Source: Haloferacaceae archaeon (GTDB lineage: Archaea > Halobacteriota > Halobacteria > Halobacteriales > Haloferacaceae). From it: DNA of 14,753 bases. Shown one piece after another: positions 6,779-14,038 of the stretch. Below the pieces are notes generated by a model that was not told where the DNA came from, did not search any database, and worked only from the letters and a program-made list of their open reading frames with translations. Made by a program: the position numbers and the translations under genes. The first letter of the stretch is position 1. Every line of letters starts with the position of its first letter. Where the stretch lies: NCBI GenBank assembly GCA_028274825.1, contig JAQCMZ010000213.1, forward strand, positions 1 through 14,753. The letters are read 5' to 3'.

Positions 6779-7942
6779 TTAGTCGCTGAGGTCGAAGTGT
6801 TCAGCGGCCGTTTGCATGTCCTTGTCGCCGCGACCACACAGGTTGACTAAGATGGTATCGTGGCGGTCCGCTTCAGCGAGCTTGGCAGCGAGTGCGAGCG
6901 CGTGAGCCGGTTCCAATGCCGGGATGATGCCTTCCGCTTCACTCAGCTCACGGAAGGCAGCTAACGCCTCCTCGTCGGAGACAGCATGATACTCGGCACG
7001 CCCCATCTCTTGGAGTGCGGCGTGTTCTGGGCCAATTGCCGGGTAGTCAAGCCCCGCCGAGATCGAGTGGTTGCGAGTGTCCTCACCGATCGTCTTCGTC
7101 TTCATGCCCTGGAAGATCTGTGGCTCATCCTGTGCCGTGCGGGAGAGCGGGGCGGAGTGATTCGACTCGTCTTTGCCACCTGGCTCGGCGCCATAGAAGG
7201 CGACGTCATCATTTTTGAACGCATGCCAGAGTCCGATCGAATTCGAGCCACCGCCGACACAGGCGACACAGGCGTCGGGGAGATCGCCGTGGAGCTCTTG
7301 GATTTGTTCGCGTGCTTCTTTCCCGATGACGGACTGGAACTCACGCACCATCCGCGGGAACGGATCAGGCCCGACAACACTCCCAACGAGGTAGTGTGTG
7401 GAGTCGATGTTCTCAGCGAAATCTTCGAGTGCGGCGTCAACTGCTTCGGCAAGGCCCTCATTACCGCGGTCGACCGGCTCAACGTCGGCACCCATCAACC
7501 GCATTCGAAACACGTTCATCTCCTGCCGCTGCATGTCGTGACGGCCCATGTAGACGGTCGTGTCCAGATCCAGCAGCGCCCCGACCATCGCCGTCGCCGT
7601 CCCGTGTTGACCGGCACCGGTCTCGGCGATAAGTCGATCTTTCCCTGCTCGCTTGGCTAACAATCCCTGGCCAAGCGTATTGTTGAGTTTGTGGGCACCA
7701 CCGTGAAGCAGGTCCTCGTGTTTGAGGTAGATGTCAGCGTCGTATCGTTCACTCAGTGTCTTGGCGTGGAATACCGGTGTTGGTCGGCCCCCGAAATGTT
7801 CTAGCAGATCGCGGAACTCAGCCATGAACTCCGGATCCGAAATCGCAGCCTCGTACGCCGCTGCTAATTCATCAAGTGGTTCTTCAAGCGGCTCTGGAAC
7901 GTGTCGACCACCAAATTCACCGAATTCACCTGGCGTCGCCAT
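6779..7942 (-). CDS. trpB: Tryptophan synthase beta subunit
   Basis: The PLP enzyme condenses indole with L-serine to give tryptophan. The 387-residue protein aligns end to end with E. coli TrpB from FGEFGG to the C-terminal GRGDKD. Landmarks: HGGAHKLNN with the PLP lysine K85, ETGAGQHG (107-114) with catalytic Glu107, phosphate-binding GGGSN (230-234), and CGRGDKD (369-375) near the PLP ring nitrogen. Length and motifs place it with the TrpA-dependent TrpB1 type rather than the longer TrpB2. Neither trpA nor trpC is adjacent: downstream is a convergent acetyltransferase gene and upstream a divergent SDR gene. Haloarchaeal trpCBA is normally clustered, so this could be a second copy that recycles indole, or an isolated functional copy. 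Start at the ATG at 7942 is supported by a T-rich element 27 bases upstream. Confidence 0.95.
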   Translation of the reverse strand: MATPGEFGEFGGRHVPEPLEEPLDELAAAYEAAISDPEFMAEFRDLLEHFGGRPTPVFHAKTLSERYDADIYLKHEDLLHGGAHKLNNTLGQGLLAKRAGKDRLIAETGAGQHGTATAMVGALLDLDTTVYMGRHDMQRQEMNVFRMRLMGADVEPVDRGNEGLAEAVDAALEDFAENIDSTHYLVGSVVGPDPFPRMVREFQSVIGKEAREQIQELHGDLPDACVACVGGGSNSIGLWHAFKNDDVAFYGAEPGGKDESNHSAPLSRTAQDEPQIFQGMKTKTIGEDTRNHSISAGLDYPAIGPEHAALQEMGRAEYHAVSDEEALAAFRELSEAEGIIPALEPAHALALAAKLAEADRHDTILVNLCGRGDKDMQTAAEHFDLSD

Positions 7943-7959
7943 ATCGGATCATTGAGTGT

Positions 7960-7972
7960 GAGCGACAAAAAC
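7960..7972 (-). promoter_or_regulatory. T-rich promoter element for trpB
   Basis: On the minus strand GTTTTTGTCGCTC lies about 27 bases before the trpB ATG. The divergent SDR gene has GTTTTTGTTGCTC (one base different) at the same distance from its ATG, so the pair may share regulation. Confidence 0.45.
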
Positions 7973-8132
7973 GCGATGACCGCGGCACCGGTGTTCAACA
8001 CCGTCACGACGAGTCCGGAAAGAGTGTCTCACGTTCGTCTGAGAAACGGCGGCAGAACAACGAGAACAGGTGGATGTAGACCAAGTGAACAGAGACCGAA
8101 GACCACACTGGAAACCCCTCACAGTCGGGCTC

Positions 8133-8145
8133 GTTTTTGTTGCTC
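8133..8145 (+). promoter_or_regulatory. T-rich promoter element for the SDR gene
   Basis: GTTTTTGTTGCTC is centred about 27 bases before the ATG at 8163, the expected TATA position of a nearly leaderless haloarchaeal mRNA, and matches 12 of 13 bases of the trpB element. Confidence 0.45.
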
Positions 8146-8162
8146 CAGTGTGAGAAGGACGT

Positions 8163-8882
8163 ATGAGTCGAACAGCAGTCATTGCGGGTGTAGGCCCCGG
8201 TCTCGGTGAGTCGTTAGCACGTCGGTTCGCGGCTGAGGGCTGTCAAGTCGCGTTGTTCGCGCGATCAACGGGTTACATCGAGGAGCTCGCAGATGACCTC
8301 CCAGAGCCCGGGACGGGGCTCGCAGTCACGACAGATCTCACCGATGTCGAAGCGATTGAGTCGGGGTTCGATACCGTTCGAGACGCATTTGGTCCGGTTG
8401 ATATCCTCGTCAACCACGCGAGTGCCGCCTCGTGGACAGGGCTGATGGACACAAGTGTTGAAGAGTTCGAGGAAGCGTGGGCTGTCAACGGCCGTGGCGC
8501 GTTCGTCTGCTCACAGGAAGCCGTTGGCGATATGCTCGAAACAGACGGTGGGACAGTCATCTTCACCGGCGCGACCTCTGCTGTGCGAAGTCTCGGCGGT
8601 GCGATTGGCTTCACCGCCGCAAAGTTCGCGGCTCGCGGGATGGCAATGGATATCGCGCAAGAATATGGGTCCGAGGGAGTTCACGTCGCTCACGTCGTCA
8701 TCGACGGACAGATTGATTCAGCGGCAGTCCGTGAACGGTTGCCTGATCGAGATGGGGAGACGTTTCTTAATCCTGACGAGATGGCTGAGACGTACTGGCA
8801 CCTCGTCGAACAAGAGAACGTCAGTACCCAGCCGTTTGAGTTTCATATCACGAACGGACCCCAGAATTCCGAGTTCATCTGA
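8163..8882 (+). CDS. Short-chain dehydrogenase-like protein with Phe at the catalytic Tyr
   Basis: The 239-residue Rossmann-fold protein has the nucleotide-binding loop GVGPGLG (9-15), an NHAS segment (84-87) in place of NNAG, and the active-site region with Ser139 and FTAAK (150-154) where classical SDRs have YxxxK. Lys154 is kept but the proton-donating Tyr is Phe150. I recall a subgroup of SDR proteins with GVGPGLG and HVAHVVIDG (here 174-182) that shares this change, so it is probably a family trait. Activity as an oxidoreductase is uncertain. The gene is divergent from trpB, with a 220-base intergenic region and near-identical T-rich promoter elements. Confidence 0.85.
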   Translation: MSRTAVIAGVGPGLGESLARRFAAEGCQVALFARSTGYIEELADDLPEPGTGLAVTTDLTDVEAIESGFDTVRDAFGPVDILVNHASAASWTGLMDTSVEEFEEAWAVNGRGAFVCSQEAVGDMLETDGGTVIFTGATSAVRSLGGAIGFTAAKFAARGMAMDIAQEYGSEGVHVAHVVIDGQIDSAAVRERLPDRDGETFLNPDEMAETYWHLVEQENVSTQPFEFHITNGPQNSEFI

Positions 8883-9015
8883 TACCCGCCCAAATGCGGT
8901 CAGTCCTCCGATTGGAAGAAGGAGGAGAATGGAGACTTGTGATACGTGATCGAGTAGCCATGTGGACTGTGAGTAGTGTGTCTTTGGCGTATTCGATTCG
9001 TGGCCTTGTAGTCCG

Positions 9016-10262
9016 CTACTCGATATCCACGTCGACTTCGTCCAACGCTTCCGTCGCGATGTCACCCAGCTCACCGGCCTCGATGTGTGAATACCGTTCG
9101 CGAACCATCTCCTCAGAGTTGTCGAGGTAGCGGGCAGCAACTGTGTACCCGAACGCGCGAACGAGTACTTCGCCCATTCCACGCCGACCACCATGCGGCG
9201 CGAGATACTCGTGTTTCGGGTGGGCGACATCGATCGCCGCTGACTCAGTGAGCCGGCGGAGGATCGACCGCGCACCGTCTGTCGTGATCGAGGGCGGGCG
9301 GATGTCAGCGTCAAGCGCTAAGAGGAAGTCACGGGCGTACTCCGCCCGCCGGTCATCGATCGCTTCCGGTTGCTCACCCCGGTCGGCCAGTTCTGTTGTG
9401 ATGAGATCGGCGAGTGTTCGCTGGTCAAAGGTAGGGAACACTGGCCATCGATCGGTCGGCGGATCGAGGAGCTGTCGATAGCTTTTGAGCGGTGAAATCA
9501 CCGGTTCAGGGAGGCTGGCGGCATCCCACTGCTGCTTTTTTCGGTAGACGTCCATACTCCCGTCGTCGAGCGAGAGGTCCTCCCAACGGACACCGCGACG
9601 TCGCGGGTCGTTGGGATCACGGAGGAGTTCACCGACCCGAACAGCCGTATAGGCCAGCACGAACACAAGCGCACGGTCACGAGCCGCCTTCAGCGCCGCG
9701 TAACGGGCCCGCTGTTTGTCGAGGTTCTGTGTCTTCCGGAAGTGTTGTGTACGCCTCGACGGCGTCACGCGCCTGTTGGTCAACGTGGCGGGTGAACGCG
9801 TGGCGCTGTTCGGACGTCCACGCCTGCTGGTCACCAGGCTTGCGACCGTCGTCTTCGGGGAGTGGTGCCATTGCACTCGCCCGCTGCGCGTAGTGTGCCT
9901 CGAGGTAGCCCTCGTTGACGCACCAGCCACACCACGCAGAAATATAGCGGTAGTAAGTTTGGACCGTATTCTGCTTGAGCCCCCGATCACCGGCGAGATG
10001 TCGGGCGTACTCTCGGAAGACACGTTCATCGAGGTCTTCGAAGGTGGGCTCTCGGTCGGCATCGTCGGGGACGATCCCAGTCCAGTCGTCGCGACTGCGG
10101 TCGCCAGCGGCCCATTCAGCGAATCGCTCGAGTTCGCGTGCCGCGTTGCGTCGATAGTTTCCGCCCTCGCCACCGCGGCCTTTCCCCTTATCCAGGAGGT
10201 ACCGCTCGAAGGAACTCGCGAGCCGCGTCGAACTACCGCGTGTCGATGAGATTCTGATTCAT
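9016..10262 (-). pseudogene. Tyrosine recombinase/integrase with two frameshifts
   Basis: Three minus frames read one protein. It opens at ATG 10262 (MNQNLIDT), moves to a second frame at about 10240 (RGSSTRLASSFERYLLDKGK; a CG loss from a CG run would explain it), continues through QNTVQTYYRYISAWCGWCVN and TSEQRHAFTRHVDQQA, and shifts again near 9725-9740 into the frame of LDKQRARYAALKA. Correcting both gives 415 residues. The N-terminal half is the SAM-like core-binding domain. The catalytic half shows YTAVRVGELL (Arg I), HGGRRGMGEVL (His-x-x-Arg) and ERYSHIEAGEL with the likely Tyr nucleophile. A Ser/Arg-rich continuation of the last frame up to 10173 is shadow. If the shifts are not sequencing errors, the enzyme is dead. 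The ATG is 10 bases after the PIN-gene stop, so the genes form one operon. Confidence 0.8.
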
Positions 10263-10272
10263 AGGTGGTGTG

Positions 10273-10878
10273 TCACGGGAGTAGCTGGTCGTCTAAGATA
10301 TCGCTACAATCAATAGGGATTCTCTCCCACGCAGTCTTTACGCCATTGTACTCAGTCCACCCCTCGCGTTCCAACAGTTCACCGTAAGCTTCGCAGAACT
10401 CTCGCCGCGAAATGAGGTCGTTATCGTAGAGAATGTAGAACAGGAATGGTGGAGTAACGACCTGGATCACTTCATTTTGGTCGTCGACGGCGCGACGGAT
10501 CGGACGGCGGCCAGCCGCGTTCATCAGGATAACATAGTCGACAGCCGCCGGGTTCTGTAGCACTTCCTGACGGAGCGATTCCTCCCCGGCGTCCGCTCCA
10601 TGCGGGCGAGGGACACTCGTTACCTGCGTCAGCGGTGTCTCGGCGTCTTCGAGCGCTTTGAGTGCGGCACGACTCCCATGATGAAACTGGCAGGGACGAC
10701 TTCCCTCTGGTGCGGTCTCTCGCGTGTTTTCGACGTGCTGTTCGAGTTCCTGCTTACACACGTTTGTCGTCGTGAGTCCAGTATGGTCAGTGATCTGAGC
10801 CCATAAGGAACGATTCGCAACGGCGATCAGCGCGCCAGTATCGACGAGAGTCGGATCCTGTGTGTCGTCGGCAGCCAT
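10273..10878 (-). CDS. PIN-domain protein, putative toxin nuclease
   Basis: PIN domains are metal-dependent RNases; many are VapC-like toxins. The 201-residue protein begins TLVDTGALIAVANRSLW, with Asp13 at the first acidic position. NVCKQELEQH (39-48) supplies Glu44/Glu46 as the second, GADAGEESL (94-102) has the GE-containing third patch, and VDYVILMNAA (113-122) includes Asp114 as a possible fourth. It is longer than a typical VapC (about 130 residues), with a C-terminal extension (150-201) that looks helical. An antitoxin-like frame ends directly before its ATG (TAA 10881-10879, ATG 10878) and the integrase gene starts 10 bases after its stop. Context therefore suggests a toxin-like nuclease linked to an integrase, but the substrate is unknown. 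Confidence 0.72.
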   Translation of the reverse strand: MAADDTQDPTLVDTGALIAVANRSLWAQITDHTGLTTTNVCKQELEQHVENTRETAPEGSRPCQFHHGSRAALKALEDAETPLTQVTSVPRPHGADAGEESLRQEVLQNPAAVDYVILMNAAGRRPIRRAVDDQNEVIQVVTPPFLFYILYDNDLISRREFCEAYGELLEREGWTEYNGVKTAWERIPIDCSDILDDQLLP

Positions 10879-11096
10879 TTAGACGAGATAATCACTGGTG
10901 TCGTCTTCGGCAGCCTCCCGGAAGGCGTCGAGGGTTTCGTTGGCGAGCGTCCCGCGAAGCTGGTTCGGTGACTCGATGTCGAATTCATCCTTCCAGTCGC
11001 GGATTTGTGCTCTCATATCGGTGAGGCGGTCGGTGAGATCCTCAACAGTGTGGTTGCTGTCTCGAAGACGTATCGCCTCCTACATCGCTTGTCGCC
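10879..11096 (-). pseudogene. Decayed antitoxin-like partner of the PIN gene
   Basis: The minus frame ending at TAA 10881-10879 reads EAIRLRDSNHTVEDLTDRL, then MRAQIRDWKDEFDIESPNQL, and ends DAFREAAEDDTSDYLV. It is acidic and helical like a short antitoxin and ends exactly where the PIN gene begins. A TAG at 11082-11080 interrupts it right after Q-A-M; CAG to TAG is the simplest change. Upstream, the frame runs within a few codons into an IS1341-type right end (11097-11138), so the native start is lost or replaced. An ATG inside the IS end (GAGGATGTCAAC) reads MSTATSDV in another frame and could be a relic of the start. The only downstream ATG (11016) would leave 45 residues. No family recognised. 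Confidence 0.5.
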
Positions 11097-11138
11097 GTTG
11101 ACATCCTCCTCGCGCTGAAGCGCGAGGCTTTCTCCTTG
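11097..11138 (-). mobile_element. Solo IS1341-type right end beside the antitoxin remnant
   Basis: Read on the minus strand: CAAGGAGAAAGCCTCGCGC, TTCA loop, GCGCGAGG, then AGGATGTCAAC. The stem CCTCGCGC/GCGCGAGG is perfect. It matches the fragment at 3884-3923 and the ends at 4238-4249 and 12221-12255. No tnpB is present on its upstream (higher-coordinate) side. Confidence 0.6.
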
Positions 11139-11314
11139 ATTCACTGCCAATCTCGCACAAAAAAGCGATAGTCAAAAGCCGATTTGTTCATAAATCTCCA
11201 CACGCTACGTCTGAATACAATTCAGTAATGGCGACCTCTAATACGCTGGATAGTAATACCCCTGTCGTGCTTGCGAAGCGCAGCAGTTTCGTGTGACTTA
11301 CAGTAGATTCAATA

Positions 11315-12139
11315 ATGTTAATTGTACTGATGGTTACGGTGGTGCTCGGTGTCGTATTGCTAGCAAACGCCGGATTAATCGCGGCTTGTGTCGGCTCGAC
11401 CAAAGTCGCGCGGTTGTGGAACAGCCGTGGCCTGCTTACGGCTCGGCTCGGTGAGATTGCGCCCTATCTCGGGGGAATCACCGCGGTGATACTCATCAAT
11501 AAACTGCTCCAAGACGCCGCAGCACGGTTCGCTCGGACGTACGGATTCGAAGCGACGAGCCTGTTTTACACAATCGAAGGAGACTTTGTCGCGTGGCTTC
11601 AGTCGCTGTTCCCAGAGGTTACAAACCTGTATTTCGGTACCATCTACATCTTCGGCTATGCTGTGCTGTTGAGTTTTCCTCTCATCGGCTATTTATTCGC
11701 TGAAGACGCGGTACCGTACAAGACGACCGTCACAGCGTATGCGGTCAATTATGCTATTGCGATCGTCATCTACACCGCCGTTCTTGCGTATGGCCCACGG
11801 GTGTATGCCGCAGAGGTCAGCCACGGACTTCTCGAGTTGTTCCCACAAATCACCGGCCTACTCGCGCTTGCCAATTCAGCGGAGAACGTCTTCCCATCAT
11901 TACACACGTCTATGTCTATGACAGTGCTGTTTGTCGCTCTTCAAACCCATTCAGAGTTCCCGCGGTGGACACCTGTCGCAGTGTTTCTTGCGCTCAACAT
12001 TGTCCTCTCAACGATGGTGCTTGGAATCCACTGGTTAGTTGACGTCGTCGCTGGCGTGGTACTGGCCTGGATCAGCATCACCATCGCTAATCGGTTCGTT
12101 TCACGGCAGCGACCGACGACACCGATTGCTGCTGATTAA
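11315..12139 (+). CDS. PAP2-type integral membrane phosphatase/transferase
   Basis: The 274-residue protein has about six to seven hydrophobic helices. The active-site landmarks of the PAP2_3 (inositol-phosphorylceramide-synthase-like) group are visible: NVFPSLHTSMS (191-201), with His197 in the PSxH motif, and GIHWLVDVVAGV (237-248), with His239 and Asp243 as the second catalytic pair. In this superfamily a histidine takes up phosphate from a lipid or isoprenoid phosphate, and the PAP2_3 group often moves phospho-headgroups. In an archaeon the substrate would be an ether lipid or polyprenyl phosphate, but this is inference. ATG at 11315 begins directly with the first helix. The gene stands alone between IS remnants; its 3' end is about 80 bases from a tnpB right end. 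Confidence 0.83.
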   Translation: MLIVLMVTVVLGVVLLANAGLIAACVGSTKVARLWNSRGLLTARLGEIAPYLGGITAVILINKLLQDAAARFARTYGFEATSLFYTIEGDFVAWLQSLFPEVTNLYFGTIYIFGYAVLLSFPLIGYLFAEDAVPYKTTVTAYAVNYAIAIVIYTAVLAYGPRVYAAEVSHGLLELFPQITGLLALANSAENVFPSLHTSMSMTVLFVALQTHSEFPRWTPVAVFLALNIVLSTMVLGIHWLVDVVAGVVLAWISITIANRFVSRQRPTTPIAAD

Positions 12140-12220
12140 TCGCCCCAAGGGTCCGTTGTCACTCGGATTCCGTCGAAATCGTGTTCAGACCAAACCACAT
12201 CTCCCGCAGGCTTGGGATTT

Positions 12221-12359
12221 AGCATCCTCCCCGCCCTGAAGAACGAGGATTCCCGACCGCGTTGGGATATTACGGTTCGCGGTTAGCAACCTGTTCTCGT
12301 GGGGCAAAAACGCCCTCACTACGGTCGAACAGGTACACCGCTGGCTGTGCCAACCAGCC
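12221..12359 (-). ncRNA. Omega-RNA-like right end of the tnpB pseudogene
   Basis: On the minus strand the tnpB tail contains GGCTGGTTGGCACAGCC (stem GGCTG/CAGCC, 12342-12358) and AATATCCCA, and ends with GGGAATCCTCG, CTTCAG, GGCGGGGAGGATGCT (12221). These landmarks occur in the same order at 4134-4249. In IS1341-type elements this region yields the sotRNA/reRNA that guides TnpB, with the guide read from the flank after the end. Here the flank begins AAATCCCAAGCCTGC. Whether it is transcribed is not visible. Confidence 0.5.
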
Positions 12360-12907
12360 GTTATCCCTATCGCCGCCATCTGTGGCGAGACTCGGGAGTA
12401 CCTTTTATCGAATGTTCTCAGCACCGTTCACGTCAGCGTTCACAACCGTGTCACACTCCTCACAGACGTACAGTCCACGCTCTACGCGCTGAGTGTCGTC
12501 CGTGCGGCCGCATACCGAACACGATTTTGACGTATCGCGTTCTGACACCAGTTCCACGTTGATCCCTTCCGCTTCCGCCTTGTAGTCAAGGAGCGTCATG
12601 AAGCGGTCGAATGCCCACCCGTGTAACTCAAGATTGCCATGGTCACCCCAATTTCGAGACTCGCTGTTCTCGTCATCTTCTCGGATGCCGCCAAGGTCGC
12701 CAACGACAAGCGTCCTTACTCGTTTAATACACTCCGGAACCATCGCTTTCGAGAGTGTGTGTAAGAAGTGCGTCCGACGACCCCTGCGCTTGCGGTCAAG
12801 TCAGGTAGCCTCTCGGGACGAGGAATCGTCACGCTTGGCTTTCTCTTTCGCGAAGTAGTATTCGTCCTCTTCGCTCTTTCGAAGCAGATTGTTGGTCGGG
12901 TAGAGCT
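12270..12907 (-). pseudogene. tnpB: tnpB of an IS1341-type element, truncated and with two stops
   Basis: TnpB is an RNA-guided, RuvC-type nuclease that helps the element persist. One minus frame reads from about 12907 (QLYPTNNLLRKSEEDEYYFA) to TAA at 12270-12272. It is interrupted by TGA at 12801-12803 (SSSREAT*LDRKRRGRRTHF) and TAA at 12405-12407 (NGAENIR*KVLPSLATDG). Both stops lie where related haloarchaeal proteins, as I recall them, have Arg and Gln (CGA to TGA, CAA to TAA). Visible parts: the basic helix THFLHTLSKA, the RuvC-II region LVVGDLGGIRED, the zinc ribbon CSVCGRTDD...CEEC, and RuvC-III NADVNGAENIR. The N-terminal half, including RuvC-I, is missing; the IS1595-type element adjoins it. 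The internal ATG at 12743 (112 residues) is not a real start. Confidence 0.82.
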
Positions 12908-12932
12908 GTCGCTGTGAAAGGGTAGCGGGCAA

Positions 12933-12954
12933 GGGTGACGCGAACGCGTCGCCC
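12933..12954 (+). repeat. GC-rich hairpin before the IS1595-type start codon
   Basis: GGGTGACGCG (12933-12942) pairs with CGCGTCGCCC (12945-12954) across two bases, with one T-G pair. It ends 8 bases before the ATG at 12962. A hairpin here could limit transposase translation from outside transcripts, as in several IS families. Confidence 0.5.
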
Positions 12955-13046
12955 GAACGCAATGTTCCCATTTGAATTGCTGAGTTCAGAGGAGAGCGCC
13001 GCGAACCTGTTGGAGCAGGTTCGCTGGCACGAGGGCCTCTGTTGCC

Positions 13047-13054
13047 CACGCTGC
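13047..13054 (+). repeat. Left 8-base target-site duplication of the MITE
   Basis: CACGCTGC, an exact match to 13181-13188. Confidence 0.9.
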
Positions 13055-13180
13055 TGCTGTGTTGAATAGCGGTGGTTTGTAGTTCGGCTAAATGTGAGCC
13101 ACCTTGTGAGCGGTTGAGGAAGATGGTCTCAGATCTGGTGTCACTTCATCATCACTCAGAGGACGCTATTCAACACAGCA
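13055..13180. mobile_element. 126-base MITE inside the transposase gene
   Basis: The ends TGCTGTGTTGAATAGCG (13055-13071) and its exact reverse complement (13164-13180) are perfect 17-base inverted repeats. The element is flanked by direct copies of CACGCTGC (13047-13054 and 13181-13188). Removing the element and one copy restores CPRC-RSES in frame. The 92-base interior has no protein. The 8-base duplication agrees with the IS1595 family, so a related transposase probably mobilised it, though another 8-base-duplicating family is possible. Confidence 0.92.
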
Positions 13181-13188
13181 CACGCTGC
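13181..13188 (+). repeat. Right 8-base target-site duplication of the MITE
   Basis: CACGCTGC, an exact match to 13047-13054; it abuts the right inverted end of the MITE. Confidence 0.9.
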
Positions 13189-13820
13189 CGGTCTGAGTCG
13201 GTGATCAAACACGGCAGCTATCGAGAGTATCAACGGTATCTGTGTAAGGATTGCGACCGCACATTCAACGATAAGACTGGCATGATCCTCGGGCACGCGA
13301 AAATCGCCTCGACAAGGTGTTATTCGCGTTCTACTCGTTTCTCTGGTTCAACACGAGTATCCGCCAGCTAGACGCTGAAATTGACGTTTCGTATCGCTCG
13401 CTTCGCCAGCGCGTCGAGCAGTTCGCCAGAACGCTCGACGCGCCAGCCATCAGACTCGTTGGCCCGGTCGAGATTGACGAGTTTTACGTCTCTGCCGCGA
13501 AGAAAGGCCGCGAGCGCGATTAAAAGTCGCGCTCGCGTGCTCTCTCGAATCGCGGACGAGGAACGTATGAGGGGGACAAACCGCCAGTGTTCACGCTGGT
13601 TGATGGCGGCAGCGGTCAGCGATACGTCGTCCCAGCGAAATCCGCCGACGAAGCGATCGTTCGACTCCTTCTTGACAACCACGAGAAGGAGTCGCTGACC
13701 GTCTACACGGACGGATTTCGGGCCTACGATCCACTCGACGCTGACGAGTGCTTCCACCGAGAATCAGTAATTCACGGTGACGGTGAGTACGTTGATGGAG
13801 ACGCACACGTGAACACGTGC

Positions 13821-13855
13821 GAGAGCCACCGTCGCGCCAGCGACGCGTGGCTCTC
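13821..13855. repeat. 9-base inverted repeats flanking a 17-base inverted segment
   Basis: GAGAGCCAC (13821-13829) and GTGGCTCTC (13847-13855) are perfect inverted copies. The 17 bases between (13830-13846) encode RRASDA on the plus strand, while the opposite strand over the same stretch reads ESHASLARRWLS, the sequence I expect for an intact transposase at this position. Flipping the 17 bases restores that reading without changing the frame. Confidence 0.72.
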
Positions 13856-14038
13856 GCCGCATTGAGGCGTCTCAAAAGACAAATTGACAGCGTATCTCAG
13901 ACCGTTCCAACTTCGGCGACGAATCCTCCGCAAACCGGGACGAAAAGCACTGAAACAGAGTATTCGAGAAGTTCTCTGAGTCACCGACAATGTACTTCAC
14001 AAGAGCGTAGCATTAGAATAGTGTATGAGAGCGATGAC

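Larger units (their letters stand above)
12962..13979 (+). pseudogene. IS1595-family transposase, split by a MITE and multiply broken
   Basis: The frame begins MFPFELLSSEESAANLLEQ with the zinc-ribbon start CCPRC, is cut by a 126-base MITE plus 8-base duplication (13055-13188), and resumes RSESVIKHGSYREYQRYL with the second zinc pair CKDC. A one-base loss near 13308 shifts the frame; LFAFYSFLWFNTSIRQLDAE follows. VEIDEFYVSA holds the first catalytic Asp; TAA at 13521-13523 interrupts after GRERD; VFTLVDGGSG, then LTVYTDGFRAYD, gives the second Asp; DGDAHVNTCESH precedes a micro-inversion; TGA at 13863-13865 breaks SPH*GVSKDKL; the protein ends SIREVL at TGA 13977-13979. Removing the insertion and restoring one base gives exactly 295 codons. 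The terminal inverted repeats of the element are not found on either side. Confidence 0.88.

Noticed and set aside
6986..7660. Plus-strand frame of 224 residues opposite trpB
   Set aside because: Antisense to a highly conserved enzyme; no motifs of its own.
8883..9015. Possible attachment site or tRNA next to the integrase
   Set aside because: No tRNA structure and no direct repeat that could be an att core was found near the integrase 3' end.
9716..10249. Plus-strand frame of 177 residues opposite the integrase
   Set aside because: It mirrors the integrase N-terminal half, which is recognisable on the minus strand.
13772..13990. Minus-strand frame of 72 residues containing ESHASLARRWLS
   Set aside because: Not a gene; the motif is there because a 17-base segment of the plus-strand transposase is inverted.
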